This document shows, one piece after another, positions 22,126 through 30,613 of a stretch of 40,226 bases of DNA. How positions within the stretch are numbered: the stretch's first letter is position 1; every line of letters starts with the position of its first letter. The notes beneath the pieces are model-generated. The model saw only the letters and a list, made by a program, of their open reading frames with translations, had not been told where the DNA came from and made no database searches. The stretch comes from Brevibacterium sp. 239c (GTDB taxonomy: Bacteria > Actinomycetota > Actinomycetes > Actinomycetales > Brevibacteriaceae): contig NZ_FXZH01000029.1 in NCBI RefSeq assembly GCF_900169365.1, positions 1 through 40,226 on the forward strand. Reading direction: 5' to 3'. A program made the position numbers and the translations under genes.

Positions 22126-23763
22126 ATGAGTGCACAAACTCTGAGCAGTGAAGAAAGCGAATGGGATGGTGCTCGGTTCGGGCGTGAGGAATCTACCGGA
22201 GTCGTCTTTGGGCTCGATTTCCTCCAAGTTCTGTTCCTCGGCATCGGTATGGTCATTGCAGTGGTCTTCGTCATCGCTGGAGGATTCCCTGGTGGAACTC
22301 TGGCGGCTGCGGGAACGGTTGCCGTGTTCGGTGGCCTGGGCATTCCCCGAGTCTTCGGTAAATCGTTCCTCAAATGGGTGCAGGTTTTCGTGGTCTCTTT
22401 GTCCCGGCGGCGCACCGGCCAGAACGAGTACATGCCCGAAGAAGAGGGCATCGACGTCGCTATCGGTGACGACGGTGTTCAGTTGCTTCCGGAACTTGAC
22501 GTCATTGATCCTCCGCGACGCAGTGAGGACACTCCTCGGGATAAGAAGGGCCGCATTGCCCCGCTGAAACCGGCTCGGCTCATGTTGCCGGGGGAGTTCG
22601 GGGAACTGCTGGTGTATCAGATGCCCGGTGGGTCGGCATTCGCTTATGACCCGACAGCGAAAGAGGGCGTTGTCGTCGCCCAGATCTCGACGCACAAAGC
22701 CTTTGGTCTCGAATCGTTCGATAACCAAGAGGCACGATTGCGCGCATGGGCAGAAGCCGAAGCAACGATCGCCGGTATCGACGGGGTACTGCGAGTACAG
22801 ATGTCGGACCAGACCACGATTGTCTCCGGCGCTGCAGTCCTTGACCACTACGACCAAGAAGTCAACAACGCGCAGGTCGCTGAAGACCCCGACACAGGAG
22901 AGAAGGTCCACCAAGCGGGAGAAGCGATCGATCCGTTCCTGCATCAGTCACTGGTGGACATGCTCTCCGCAGCTGAGGGGCAACCTGTCCACGGAATGTG
23001 GATGTCCATCGTGTTGAGCCAGACGAAACTGGCGAAGCGCATCCATTCCTCGGGGCGTGGAATTCGTGGGTTCATGGAAACCGCGTTGGTGGCGATGGGA
23101 GCCATTGAGTCGGCCCTGCCTGAGTCAGGAACTGAAGTTGTTCGGTGGCACTCTCCCCGGTCGTTGGCGGCTCTGGTGCGATCTGCCTTCGACCCGGCAT
23201 CGTCAGTGGAGATCTCCGAGCGCGGCGATGACGGTGTCGACGTGTCAGCGGCTGGCCCGATGTGGGCTAAGGATTCGCTGGCGACGTTCTCGTCTGAGGG
23301 TGCCTTGCATCGAACGTTCAAGATCTCGGAGTTTCCACGTTCTCAGGCACAGTTGGGGTTCCTCTCCGGGTTCATCTTCTCCGGCGACTTCCGGCACACA
23401 GTCAGCGTGTACATGAAGCCTCGCGATATTGGTAAGGCGTTGAAAACGAACGAACGGTCCAGGGCGACCTGGGGCACAAACGAAACGATCCGACAGAAGT
23501 TGGGCAAGCAGAAGACCCGTCGCAACGACCGCCAGATCGAGGACCTGGACCAAGAGGAAGAGGAACTCGTGCGGGGCCACGCAGCGTTGAAGATGACGAT
23601 TCTCATCACAGTCTCCGCGTTCTCGGAAGAAGAGATGGATGCCAACATTTCCCAATTGAAGACCTCGGCTGCTCGCGCGAATTGTGAACTCCGCGTGATG
23701 TACGGGCAGCAGGACAGCGCGTTCATGGCATCGGCAACTCCTTTGGGCAGGTTGAGTGTGTAA
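22126..23763 (+). CDS. SCO6880-like conjugation protein (PrgI/VirB3 plus VirB4 N-terminal region)
   Basis: A 545-aa protein. Residues about 20-75 are membrane-associated with two helices (VVFGLDFLQVLFLGIGMVIAVVFVIAGG; GTLAAAGTVAVFGG), resembling PrgI/VirB3. The rest resembles the VirB4 N-terminal domain (FGESFDNQEARLRAWAEAEATIAGIDGVLRVQ; WHSPRSLAALVRSAFDP) but carries no Walker motifs; the ATPase is encoded by the next gene, joined through TAATG. ATG 22126 follows AGAAGG; GTG 22117 overlaps the previous stop. Named by resemblance to the SCO6880 family of actinobacteria. Confidence 0.8.
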   Translation: MSAQTLSSEESEWDGARFGREESTGVVFGLDFLQVLFLGIGMVIAVVFVIAGGFPGGTLAAAGTVAVFGGLGIPRVFGKSFLKWVQVFVVSLSRRRTGQNEYMPEEEGIDVAIGDDGVQLLPELDVIDPPRRSEDTPRDKKGRIAPLKPARLMLPGEFGELLVYQMPGGSAFAYDPTAKEGVVVAQISTHKAFGLESFDNQEARLRAWAEAEATIAGIDGVLRVQMSDQTTIVSGAAVLDHYDQEVNNAQVAEDPDTGEKVHQAGEAIDPFLHQSLVDMLSAAEGQPVHGMWMSIVLSQTKLAKRIHSSGRGIRGFMETALVAMGAIESALPESGTEVVRWHSPRSLAALVRSAFDPASSVEISERGDDGVDVSAAGPMWAKDSLATFSSEGALHRTFKISEFPRSQAQLGFLSGFIFSGDFRHTVSVYMKPRDIGKALKTNERSRATWGTNETIRQKLGKQKTRRNDRQIEDLDQEEEELVRGHAALKMTILITVSAFSEEEMDANISQLKTSAARANCELRVMYGQQDSAFMASATPLGRLSV

Positions 23764-25340
23764 TGGCTAAACAACAGAATGTATTCGCCTTCATCGACGG
23801 TGATAAGAAGACCCGCAAGGAACAGGCGAGGGCTGTGCGTGCACTGGGTCTCGAGGCACAACGTCAGTTGGACGAGTCACAGCCGAAGAAAGATTTCAAC
23901 GCAGGATTCCCGAAACGACGCTGGTCATCAGGCGGACAACCTCGTCGTCACTCGGGACGCGGGGCGTCTATCCTGCACGACGGGGGAGTGAAAGTGGCCG
24001 GGCATACGGCTGCGACGGCGTACCCGTTTTGTGCAGGACCCAATCTGGGAGCGTCTGGCCCACCGATTGGTGAAGATCTCTACGGTGGTGGTCTCTTCTG
24101 CGCGGACCCTTGGGATCTGTACCGGCGTGGAATCATCTCCGGGATGGCGATGCTGCTCTTTGGCACCGTTGGTACGGGCAAGTCGTCGTTGTCGAAGTCG
24201 TGGACGACACGGTTGGTGCAGTTCGGGAAGAAGCTCGCTGTCGCCAGTGATCTCAAGGGCGAATGGACTGAGGTGATTCACCGGCTTAAGGGCAAAGTCA
24301 TCCAGATCGGTCCGGGTCTTCCTACCCGTCTTAACCCGCTCGAGGAGGGTGTGCGCCCGTCTATTGACCGTATGGGTAATCCTCTTTCGGACGAGGGGTG
24401 GGCGATGATGGTGCGTACCCGTCGGCTATCGATTCTGACGACGATCGTGAAGATCCTCACCGGACAAGACGACCTCACTCCGGCCGAGAACAATGCCTTG
24501 CAAGAAGGTGTCGAGGGCGCTATCGCAATCGCGGAACGTGCGGGGCGAATGATGATCATTCCCGACGTGATCGAGGCGTTGAAAGTGGCTGAGAAGGAGT
24601 CACCGAGGAAGATCTCTGACGCCTGCGAGGACCTCGTCATGTCGTTGGAGAGGCTGCACACTGGCGACGTCGGCGGCATGTTCGATGGACTGTCCACGGT
24701 GACGTTCGAATCCGACGTTCCCGCCGTGTCGATCGACACGGCCGCACTGCGAGGAGCCACCCAGACCGGTCGACGTGTGGCGTCGGCGTGCTGCGGTACG
24801 TGGATTGAAGCGATGGTCACAAACCCGGATGGCGGTCAACGCCTCGTTGTCTACGAGGAGGGCTGGGACGCTGTGACCTCGCGGGCCGACCTCGAGCGGA
24901 TGGTCGAGAACTGGAAGCTCGCCCGCGATTACGGCATCTTCAACATCCTCATCCTCCACAAGGTCTCGGACTTGAACATGGCCGGTGACCAAGGATCCCA
25001 GATGGCAGCAATGGCAAAGTCACTTCTTGCCGATGCGGACATCAAGGTCATCTACCGTCAGGACGCGGCAGCTCTTCGAGCAACCACAGAAGAACTCGAG
25101 CTCAACGACAAGGAACGGCAGATGTTGAAGACTCTGCCCAAAGGCACCGGGTTGTGGAGGCTGGGACAGAAAACGTTCCACGTCAGCAATGACCTCACCG
25201 ATGAAGAAGAACCACTCTTCGACACCGATCAGCGGTTGCGAGCCTCCGGCGACACCGGTGACGATGATGCGTTCGTGACAGTCGGAGATCACAGATTCAC
25301 CGACTGGGCGGCACCTGGCGCGGGGAAGGACGTGGCGTGA
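23763..25340 (+). CDS. VirB4-like conjugation ATPase
   Basis: A 525-aa cytosolic motor ATPase that powers substrate or pilus handling in type IV secretion. Walker A GTVGTGKSS at about 134-142; Walker B RLVVYEEGWD at about 360-369 with the catalytic Glu pair; later ILILHKVSDL and the C-terminal motif IYRQDAAAL are typical of the VirB4/TraC family. The N-terminal membrane-contacting half usually present in VirB4 is supplied by the separate upstream gene. Coupled to that gene by TAATG and to the coupling protein gene by a TGATG overlap. Confidence 0.9.
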   Translation: MAKQQNVFAFIDGDKKTRKEQARAVRALGLEAQRQLDESQPKKDFNAGFPKRRWSSGGQPRRHSGRGASILHDGGVKVAGHTAATAYPFCAGPNLGASGPPIGEDLYGGGLFCADPWDLYRRGIISGMAMLLFGTVGTGKSSLSKSWTTRLVQFGKKLAVASDLKGEWTEVIHRLKGKVIQIGPGLPTRLNPLEEGVRPSIDRMGNPLSDEGWAMMVRTRRLSILTTIVKILTGQDDLTPAENNALQEGVEGAIAIAERAGRMMIIPDVIEALKVAEKESPRKISDACEDLVMSLERLHTGDVGGMFDGLSTVTFESDVPAVSIDTAALRGATQTGRRVASACCGTWIEAMVTNPDGGQRLVVYEEGWDAVTSRADLERMVENWKLARDYGIFNILILHKVSDLNMAGDQGSQMAAMAKSLLADADIKVIYRQDAAALRATTEELELNDKERQMLKTLPKGTGLWRLGQKTFHVSNDLTDEEEPLFDTDQRLRASGDTGDDDAFVTVGDHRFTDWAAPGAGKDVA

Positions 25341-27364
25341 TGGGACTGTTCCAAGAACGGGATAACCAGATGATGGTGTCGTCGAAAGGCGACATTATTC
25401 TCTACATCGTCGCCGCCTGCGTTGGGATCCTCGCGCTGCTGACCGGATTGGCCATGATGGTCAACCGCCTCGCCTGCGGGGCGTGGGCGAGACCGTCAGG
25501 GATCTTCGACGTATTCTCCTTCTTCGGCACCGGAGACGCCGCCGCCTTCGGCACAACCGAGTCGGGATGCACCGCACCTGGCGCGGCGATCGGCACTGTA
25601 TGGGTTGTCGCCTTACTCATCGTCAGCGCGGGTGTGCTGTTCGGGATCGTGAAATACCGGGACTACCTCGAATCCGATGAGTACTTCATCAAGAGGCTGC
25701 GCGAACGCCGGGGTGTGGCCAAACGCCGTGAAGTGAACAAAGCGATCGGGCCTCGTGCGGCGAGAAAGGCGGTTGAGAACGTCAGACCGACGATGGTCGA
25801 CAAGTCGCTCCAGGCGAAGACACTGCGGGCAGTGGGCCTGGCCAAAATTGCTCCCGAGCTGGGCAACATCGAGTTCGGGCGGTCTGAAGGCGTACAGTCC
25901 TGGATCGCGTTGGAAGAATCGATCTGCTTCATCGGTCCCCCTCGGTCGGGTAAAGGCGTGAACGTCCTCGTGAAGGCCATCATCGATGCACCCGGCCCGG
26001 TGATCACCACGTCTTCTCGTGCGGACAACTATTCAATGACGGCGAGCATTCGTGCGCGCAAAGGCCCAGTGACACTGTTCGACCCCCAAGGGTTGACCGG
26101 AAAGCCGACGAGCTTGAAATGGTCCCCGATCACTGGGTGCACAAGAGGAATCGTCGCAAGCCAGCGAGCAACGTCATTGATCTCGGCCACCGGGTTGAAT
26201 GACGATTCGTCGAACTCAGAGTGGAAACCCGCTGCAGTCACGATCATGCAGTCCCTGCTCCACGCCTGTGCCCTGGACAGTGCCAGCGTCGACACACTGA
26301 TGCGGTGGGGCACGTCACCAGCGGGTGCGAAGGACGCAGTGAAGATCTTGCGCGACTACGAAGCAGTTGGCATGTCCGAACTCGGATGGGCTGCAAGCCT
26401 CGAATCCGAAATCGAGTCGGACCCGAAGATGCGGACGAACAAGTGGTTCGGCGTCGCCAACGCAGTCAGCGGCCTCAGCGTCGGTGCCGTTCGCGAAGTC
26501 ATGACCCCGAAGGGGACCGACGAAGAATTCAACATCGACGAGTACATCGAGAACTCCGGCACCCTCTACATCATGGGCACCAAAACCGGTGGCTCGTCCG
26601 CCGGCGCCTTCCTGGTGGCGATGATGGACGCCATCACCGAGCGCGGGCGCGAGATCGCGGCCAAACGCGAAGGCAACCGACTCGACCCGCCAATGGCACT
26701 CGTCCTCGACGAGATCGCGAACATCACGAAGGCCTGGGACGGGCTTGTCCCTCTCATGGCTGACGGTGGTGGTGTTGGAATCTGTGTCATGGCCGTCTTC
26801 CAATCCATGGCACAGGTGCGCAACTCCTGGGGTGAACAAGCTGCGTCAGCATTGTTCGACGCTGCGACAGTGAAGATCCAACTGGGTGGTGCCTCGAACA
26901 CTCAGGACTTGGAGGTGCTGTCTACTCTGGCGGGAAATCGTGAGGTGCTCCGGGCATCTCGGACCCGGCAGAACGACGGGACGACGGTCTCGGAACAATT
27001 GCATGAGAAGAAGGTCTTCGAAGTCTCGGAATTGCACCGTCTGCCGTTCGGCTGGTCGGTCGTCTTCTGGCGCAATAAGCGCCCCATGCTCATGCATCTG
27101 ACTCCGTATTGGAAGTCGAAGTACGCAGCCGAGATCAACATGACGAAGAAGCTCTACGCTCAGTCACTACTCGAAGACAACGAAGACGATCGGTGGCAAC
27201 ACCACCTGTCCACAGCTGGGACGGCAGAAACTGTCGTGGGTGAAGTCGTCGAGACCGACACGAAAGCCTCCGAGCCGCAACAAAAGACGCCGCCGATAAC
27301 GGACGACGATAGCGACGGTGGGACGGAGCACAAGCCTGAACCTCCGTCGGTGACGATGTTCTGA
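25340..27364 (+). CDS. VirD4/TraG-type coupling protein ATPase
   Basis: A 674-aa type IV coupling protein that brings the DNA-protein substrate to the secretion channel. Two N-terminal transmembrane helices (about 15-40 and 85-107), Walker A GPPRSGKG near residue 199-206, TTSSRADNY after it, Walker B MALVLDEIANI near 452-462, and the GVGICVMAVFQSMAQ motif with QLGGASNTQDLEVLS match the TraG/VirD4 family. ATG 25340 preferred over GTG 25337 because GGAAGGA is well spaced. No relaxase gene follows it, which is unusual. The last 60 residues are an acidic disordered tail that may bind substrate. Confidence 0.92.
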   Translation: MGLFQERDNQMMVSSKGDIILYIVAACVGILALLTGLAMMVNRLACGAWARPSGIFDVFSFFGTGDAAAFGTTESGCTAPGAAIGTVWVVALLIVSAGVLFGIVKYRDYLESDEYFIKRLRERRGVAKRREVNKAIGPRAARKAVENVRPTMVDKSLQAKTLRAVGLAKIAPELGNIEFGRSEGVQSWIALEESICFIGPPRSGKGVNVLVKAIIDAPGPVITTSSRADNYSMTASIRARKGPVTLFDPQGLTGKPTSLKWSPITGCTRGIVASQRATSLISATGLNDDSSNSEWKPAAVTIMQSLLHACALDSASVDTLMRWGTSPAGAKDAVKILRDYEAVGMSELGWAASLESEIESDPKMRTNKWFGVANAVSGLSVGAVREVMTPKGTDEEFNIDEYIENSGTLYIMGTKTGGSSAGAFLVAMMDAITERGREIAAKREGNRLDPPMALVLDEIANITKAWDGLVPLMADGGGVGICVMAVFQSMAQVRNSWGEQAASALFDAATVKIQLGGASNTQDLEVLSTLAGNREVLRASRTRQNDGTTVSEQLHEKKVFEVSELHRLPFGWSVVFWRNKRPMLMHLTPYWKSKYAAEINMTKKLYAQSLLEDNEDDRWQHHLSTAGTAETVVGEVVETDTKASEPQQKTPPITDDDSDGGTEHKPEPPSVTMF

Positions 27365-27379
27365 TGGTGGTGATTGGTG

Positions 27380-27766
27380 ATGAGCAGGCTCAGCCTCACC
27401 CGCACCGGGTCGAGTGCCTACCAGAGCGGGTATCTGCGGTCTCAGCAATGGCATTGGCGGCGACGTCGCTGGTTCCGTGACCGTCGTGCTGCTGGTTTCG
27501 AACCAGCCTGCCAAGTGTGCGGAGTCTCGCTGGAGGATGCAGGCACACTCGATCTGCATCATGTGTCGTATGACGGTGTGGTCGAGAACCCTGACGGCTC
27601 CTGGACGGCCAGAGAGGCTGATGAGGATCTGATGCCCTTGTGTCGGGACCACCACCAAGCGGTGCATCGGATCATGGACCGCAAACGTGACTTCCACGGG
27701 TGGGACCGCCGCCGGGCAACACTCGTGATCGTGGCGTTCCTCAGAGCGAAGTGGGAGAAGAAATGA
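27380..27766 (+). CDS. HNH-family protein
   Basis: A 128-aa protein with a zinc-supported HNH motif: CQVC (44-47), LDLHHVSYDG (58-67), EDLMPLCRDHHQAVH (82-96). N-terminal basic region RRRRWFRDRR. HNH nucleases nick or cut DNA. Its position directly after the coupling protein gene, where a DNA-processing enzyme would be expected, is notable; it is not a relaxase by motif. ATG at 27380 with a weak GGTGG-type ribosome site. Ends in ATGA overlap with the next gene. Confidence 0.82.
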   Translation: MSRLSLTRTGSSAYQSGYLRSQQWHWRRRRWFRDRRAAGFEPACQVCGVSLEDAGTLDLHHVSYDGVVENPDGSWTAREADEDLMPLCRDHHQAVHRIMDRKRDFHGWDRRRATLVIVAFLRAKWEKK

Positions 27767-28104
27767 AATCGGATGCAACAAGTGGAGGACCCACGATGAG
27801 CGCGAACAGTGATGCGAAACCGATGCTGTGTGAGGTGTGTGGCCGGTTCGCTGAACTCGAGTGGCACTCCATCAGCACCGACTACGAAACGGTCGAGCAA
27901 TGCTCGGCATCAGTCGTCTCTGGTGGGACGGGGTATTGGCTGTGTTCGGACCTGTGCCACACCACAGCACATGAGCTGATGAAGGACGAGACCGGGGAGG
28001 GCCGGTCAGCGAAGGTGATCGGGGCAATGGTGCGCCGTCTCGCCGGAGCCGTGTCGGCGAAAGCACGGAAGTATCACAAGAAGGGACGGACCAATGGTCG
28101 ATGA
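27763..28104 (+). CDS. Small zinc-ribbon-like protein
   Basis: A 113-aa protein with CEVCG and WLCSDLCHTTAH, giving a CxxC plus CxxxCxxxxH arrangement likely to bind zinc, then a basic tail (AKARKYHKKGRTNGR). The start at 27763 overlaps the previous stop; ATG at 27796 with GGAGG 8 nt upstream is an equally good start and would remove 11 residues. The CxxC...C pattern recalls the HNH-like protein upstream, so a nuclease-related scaffold is possible but no catalytic His-Asn pair is seen. Confidence 0.65.
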   Translation: MKSDATSGGPTMSANSDAKPMLCEVCGRFAELEWHSISTDYETVEQCSASVVSGGTGYWLCSDLCHTTAHELMKDETGEGRSAKVIGAMVRRLAGAVSAKARKYHKKGRTNGR

Positions 28105-28969
28105 ATCCGAACCCACACCGGAATCCGACGACGATGTTGACCCCAGTGACCTTGATGCGTTGCTGGCGAAGATCACGGACCCGGACCAGGTGTATGAGAA
28201 CACGTCGTCCTCTCCGTATGTTGATCCCGGTCTGATGGGGTTGATGGAACAGACAACGTATCCGGAATGGTTGGGAATGCTGTGGCGGGAGATCCCCGTC
28301 GAGCTCCAGCAAGAAGCCTGGGTAGGTCTGCGTCGGTGGGTGGACTGGTTGATCGCCGAATTCAAGATCAACAAGTCCGTGATCCCTCCGTGCTGGTTCC
28401 GGCACACCGAAATCGTTGCTGAACTCCACGCAGCCATGAACCTCGAATGGAAAGCATGGGAAGAGGGGACCCCGACGGTGAATCCGATGTGGATGTGGTT
28501 GCCGCAACTGCAGGCCATGATCATGCGTCTGCGAGGGTTCGTCTCGGAACTCGGCGGTTGCGGGGAAGGCTCTCATCAAGAACCGGACGTCGTGAAGCGC
28601 GACTACGACGAAGAGCTGTGGGAACAGACCGTGTTCACGCGGACCGAGACGAAGACACTGGACCGGCCCACGCGGACCGGAGAAGCGACGTTCGTGCGGG
28701 TGCGTGTCGTGGATGACAACGGTGAACTGGTGGGGGAATCGAACCTCGGCGGTGCCGGAGCGAGACGAAAGGCTCGAGGCGAGTCAACAGCTGTGCTCAC
28801 TGGTGATGGTGTGCCTGGTGGGTCTGATGCCGTGTTGACGACGACAGTGGCGCAGGTGCCCGAGGCGATGGAACTGGTGTGGGAGAAGGCCGAGGACCGT
28901 GACGGTCCGTGGACAGGATTCGACGACGAGGACGCTGAGAGTCAAGATCAGCCTCCTGCGGATCTGTGA
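28094..28969 (+). CDS. DUF4913-like protein
   Basis: A 291-aa acidic protein. The central section, about 88-140 (VGLRRWVDWLIAEF, IPPCWFRHTEIVAELHAAMNLEWKAWEEG, NPMWMWLPQLQAMIMRL), matches the WC..WW.H.EA..RL.ALW.AWE pattern of DUF4913 proteins of actinobacterial plasmids. The N-terminus (ESEPTPESDDDVDPSDLD) and C-terminal half are disordered and charged. Overlaps the preceding gene by 11 bp. Function unknown; co-occurrence with conjugation genes suggests a transfer accessory. Confidence 0.65.
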   Translation: MVDESEPTPESDDDVDPSDLDALLAKITDPDQVYENTSSSPYVDPGLMGLMEQTTYPEWLGMLWREIPVELQQEAWVGLRRWVDWLIAEFKINKSVIPPCWFRHTEIVAELHAAMNLEWKAWEEGTPTVNPMWMWLPQLQAMIMRLRGFVSELGGCGEGSHQEPDVVKRDYDEELWEQTVFTRTETKTLDRPTRTGEATFVRVRVVDDNGELVGESNLGGAGARRKARGESTAVLTGDGVPGGSDAVLTTTVAQVPEAMELVWEKAEDRDGPWTGFDDEDAESQDQPPADL

Positions 28970-28995
28970 GCGGGCAGAGTTAGAGGGAAGAAGTC

Positions 28996-29367
28996 ATGGT
29001 GACAGAGAGCGAATTCGAAAAGGCAACGGTGGAGTTCCACCTGGCGGTCAACGCCGCTCGACAGGCCCGAGCCGAAGTCGACGATGCCCGACAAGCGTTG
29101 GAGAAAATGCAGTGTCAGGAGATGTTCCAGTGCGTGTTGCCTGATGCTGAGGGTGTCGACTTCGCGTTCGTGCAGGCCCTGTGCGGACTTCGAAAGGGTC
29201 ATGAGGGTCCACACGATGAAGGGCCCATGACGCCCGAATACGAGTCGGCAATCGTCCCCGGCGAGAGCCACACAATCCGAAAGGACTCAGGCTGGGTCCG
29301 CGAAATGGACCGACAATCGCGTGAGATCCGGGCTCGTGGAGGCAGACCGTGGATGTGGTCTCGATAG
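28996..29367 (+). CDS. Cys/His-motif protein, first of a tandem paralog pair
   Basis: A 123-aa protein: helical N-terminus (VTESEFEKATVEFHLAVNAARQARAEVDDARQALEKMQCQ) then CGLRKGHEGPHDEGP, a C-x4-G-H-x-G-x-H cluster able to bind zinc. GAGGGAAG precedes the ATG at 28996. Aligns with the next gene along both parts, so they arose by tandem duplication. Similar C..GHxGxH proteins are common and uncharacterised in actinobacterial phages and plasmids. Confidence 0.7.
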   Translation: MVTESEFEKATVEFHLAVNAARQARAEVDDARQALEKMQCQEMFQCVLPDAEGVDFAFVQALCGLRKGHEGPHDEGPMTPEYESAIVPGESHTIRKDSGWVREMDRQSREIRARGGRPWMWSR

Positions 29368-29415
29368 TCCAGCCTGATTGAGCGAGTGAAACCGGTGATG
29401 GTGAGAAAGGTGAAG

Positions 29416-29874
29416 ATGATGGTGACAGTGACAGAGAGTGAGTTCGATAAGGCATCGGCGGCCGCTCACGAGGCGTTGGAGGCGTTTCGTGCTGCGAACA
29501 GTCGAAGGGACAAAGCGACAGAAGACCTGCACCGGTTGCAGTGCTTGGCAGTGTTCAAGTATTTGACGCCGGGGCCCGACGGCGAAGAGTGGGAAATCGA
29601 GACCGAGTGCGGGCGACGGGCCGGTCACGAGGGAGACCATGACGAGCGCGCGACAGTGGAGACCGTTCACGACGCCACTTTCGAATCACTGGTGAACGAT
29701 CGGGGTCGGTTCGGCATGGAAGCTGCTCGAGCTGGGAGCGAGTTCGACGAAGCGCAAGAAGCACTGGCGGCACTCGAATGCGGAGACACAACGTCAAGCG
29801 CGTTGGGGTGCTGCCTGAGGCTGGGGCACGACGGTGACCACGTGTGCCCGACCCATATTGAAATCGTCGCCTGA
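29416..29874 (+). CDS. Cys/His-motif protein, second of a tandem paralog pair
   Basis: A 152-aa protein starting VTVTESEFDKASAAAHEALEAF, followed by LQCLAVFKYLTPGPDG, CGRRAGHEGDHDE, and at the C-terminus a second cluster CCLRLGHDGDHVCP. It thus carries two C-x4-GHxGDH modules against one in its neighbour. ATG at 29416 follows GAAAGG; 29419 is an equal alternative and an extended frame to 29386 lacks a site. Terminator follows. Function unknown; metal binding inferred from Cys/His spacing. Confidence 0.68.
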   Translation: MMVTVTESEFDKASAAAHEALEAFRAANSRRDKATEDLHRLQCLAVFKYLTPGPDGEEWEIETECGRRAGHEGDHDERATVETVHDATFESLVNDRGRFGMEAARAGSEFDEAQEALAALECGDTTSSALGCCLRLGHDGDHVCPTHIEIVA

Positions 29875-29896
29875 ACATCAGCGGGGCAAAACAGAG

Positions 29897-29932
29897 GAAA
29901 GCGGTGGCCTGATCACACAGGTCGCCGCTTTC
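29897..29932 (+). terminator. Probable terminator of the secretion operon
   Basis: GAAAGCGG (29897-29904) pairs with CCGCTTTC (29925-29932) and CCTG (29908-29911) with CAGG (29918-29921), separated by 3-nt internal loops, 6-nt apical loop. A T-rich run (gtgtttac) follows at a distance. Confidence 0.65.
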
Positions 29933-30049
29933 ACTGTGTTTACGGTGTTTCGGGTGCAAATGTTTGTCACTCGAAGGCACGGAACGGCTGGTGGGTACTC
30001 CTGGTGAGTCGCAATGAATGCGGACTCACGATTGAGGAGAGTGAGCACG

Positions 30050-30607
30050 ATGGCCGAGAAGAGAACCGTCAAAGCATATGTCGCCGATGACCCCAAACTG
30101 ATCAACAGTCCGGAGGGGAAGTCGTTCGTGGCGTTCCCCGTGGTGGACAACAAACGGTATAAGGATCCGGACACTCAGGAGTGGAAGGACGCGAAGGCCA
30201 CTCGGTACGAAGTCACGGTCGACCAGCCGAAGCTGCGTGACAACGTTCTCGCCTCGCTCGAGAAGGGCCAACGTGTCAGTGTCGAGGGCAACTACGTGCC
30301 GAAACCCTACATTGATGGGCAGGGCAACCAGCGGGTCGGACACAAAATCTACGCCCACGACGTGTCGGCCAGCTACATGCACGAATCACAAGGACGCGGT
30401 GGCGTCGCCGTCGGCCGCGACATTCAGCAGGACGTGACCCAGAGTGTGAGCGGTCCCGAAGCGGAGAGCTCGCTTGCCTGGGGTCAGAACCCGGACCCGT
30501 ATCCGGAGCATTCTCAGCAGTTCGCTGATCGTGGCCAGGCAGTCCATCAGCAGTACTCACCACCCCCGCCACCGGATCACGCACCGGATGCCGGTCTGGG
30601 ACGGTGA
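30050..30607 (+). CDS. ssb: Single-stranded DNA-binding protein
   Basis: A 185-aa SSB-family protein: OB-fold residues about 1-115 (KRTVKAYVADDPKLI, FVAFPVVDNKRYKD, ATRYEVTVDQPKLRDNVLASLEKGQRVSVEGNYVPKPYIDGQGNQR, HKIYAHDVSASYM), then a Gly/Gln/Pro-rich linker. The tail ends DHAPDAGLGR and lacks the acidic hydrophobic tip (DDDIPF type) through which host SSBs recruit repair proteins. ATG at 30050 follows GAGGAGAG; the frame continues upstream without a better site. In conjugative elements SSB protects transferred single strands in the recipient. Starts a new unit after the terminator. Confidence 0.88.
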   Translation: MAEKRTVKAYVADDPKLINSPEGKSFVAFPVVDNKRYKDPDTQEWKDAKATRYEVTVDQPKLRDNVLASLEKGQRVSVEGNYVPKPYIDGQGNQRVGHKIYAHDVSASYMHESQGRGGVAVGRDIQQDVTQSVSGPEAESSLAWGQNPDPYPEHSQQFADRGQAVHQQYSPPPPPDHAPDAGLGR

Positions 30608-30613
30608 ACGGAC

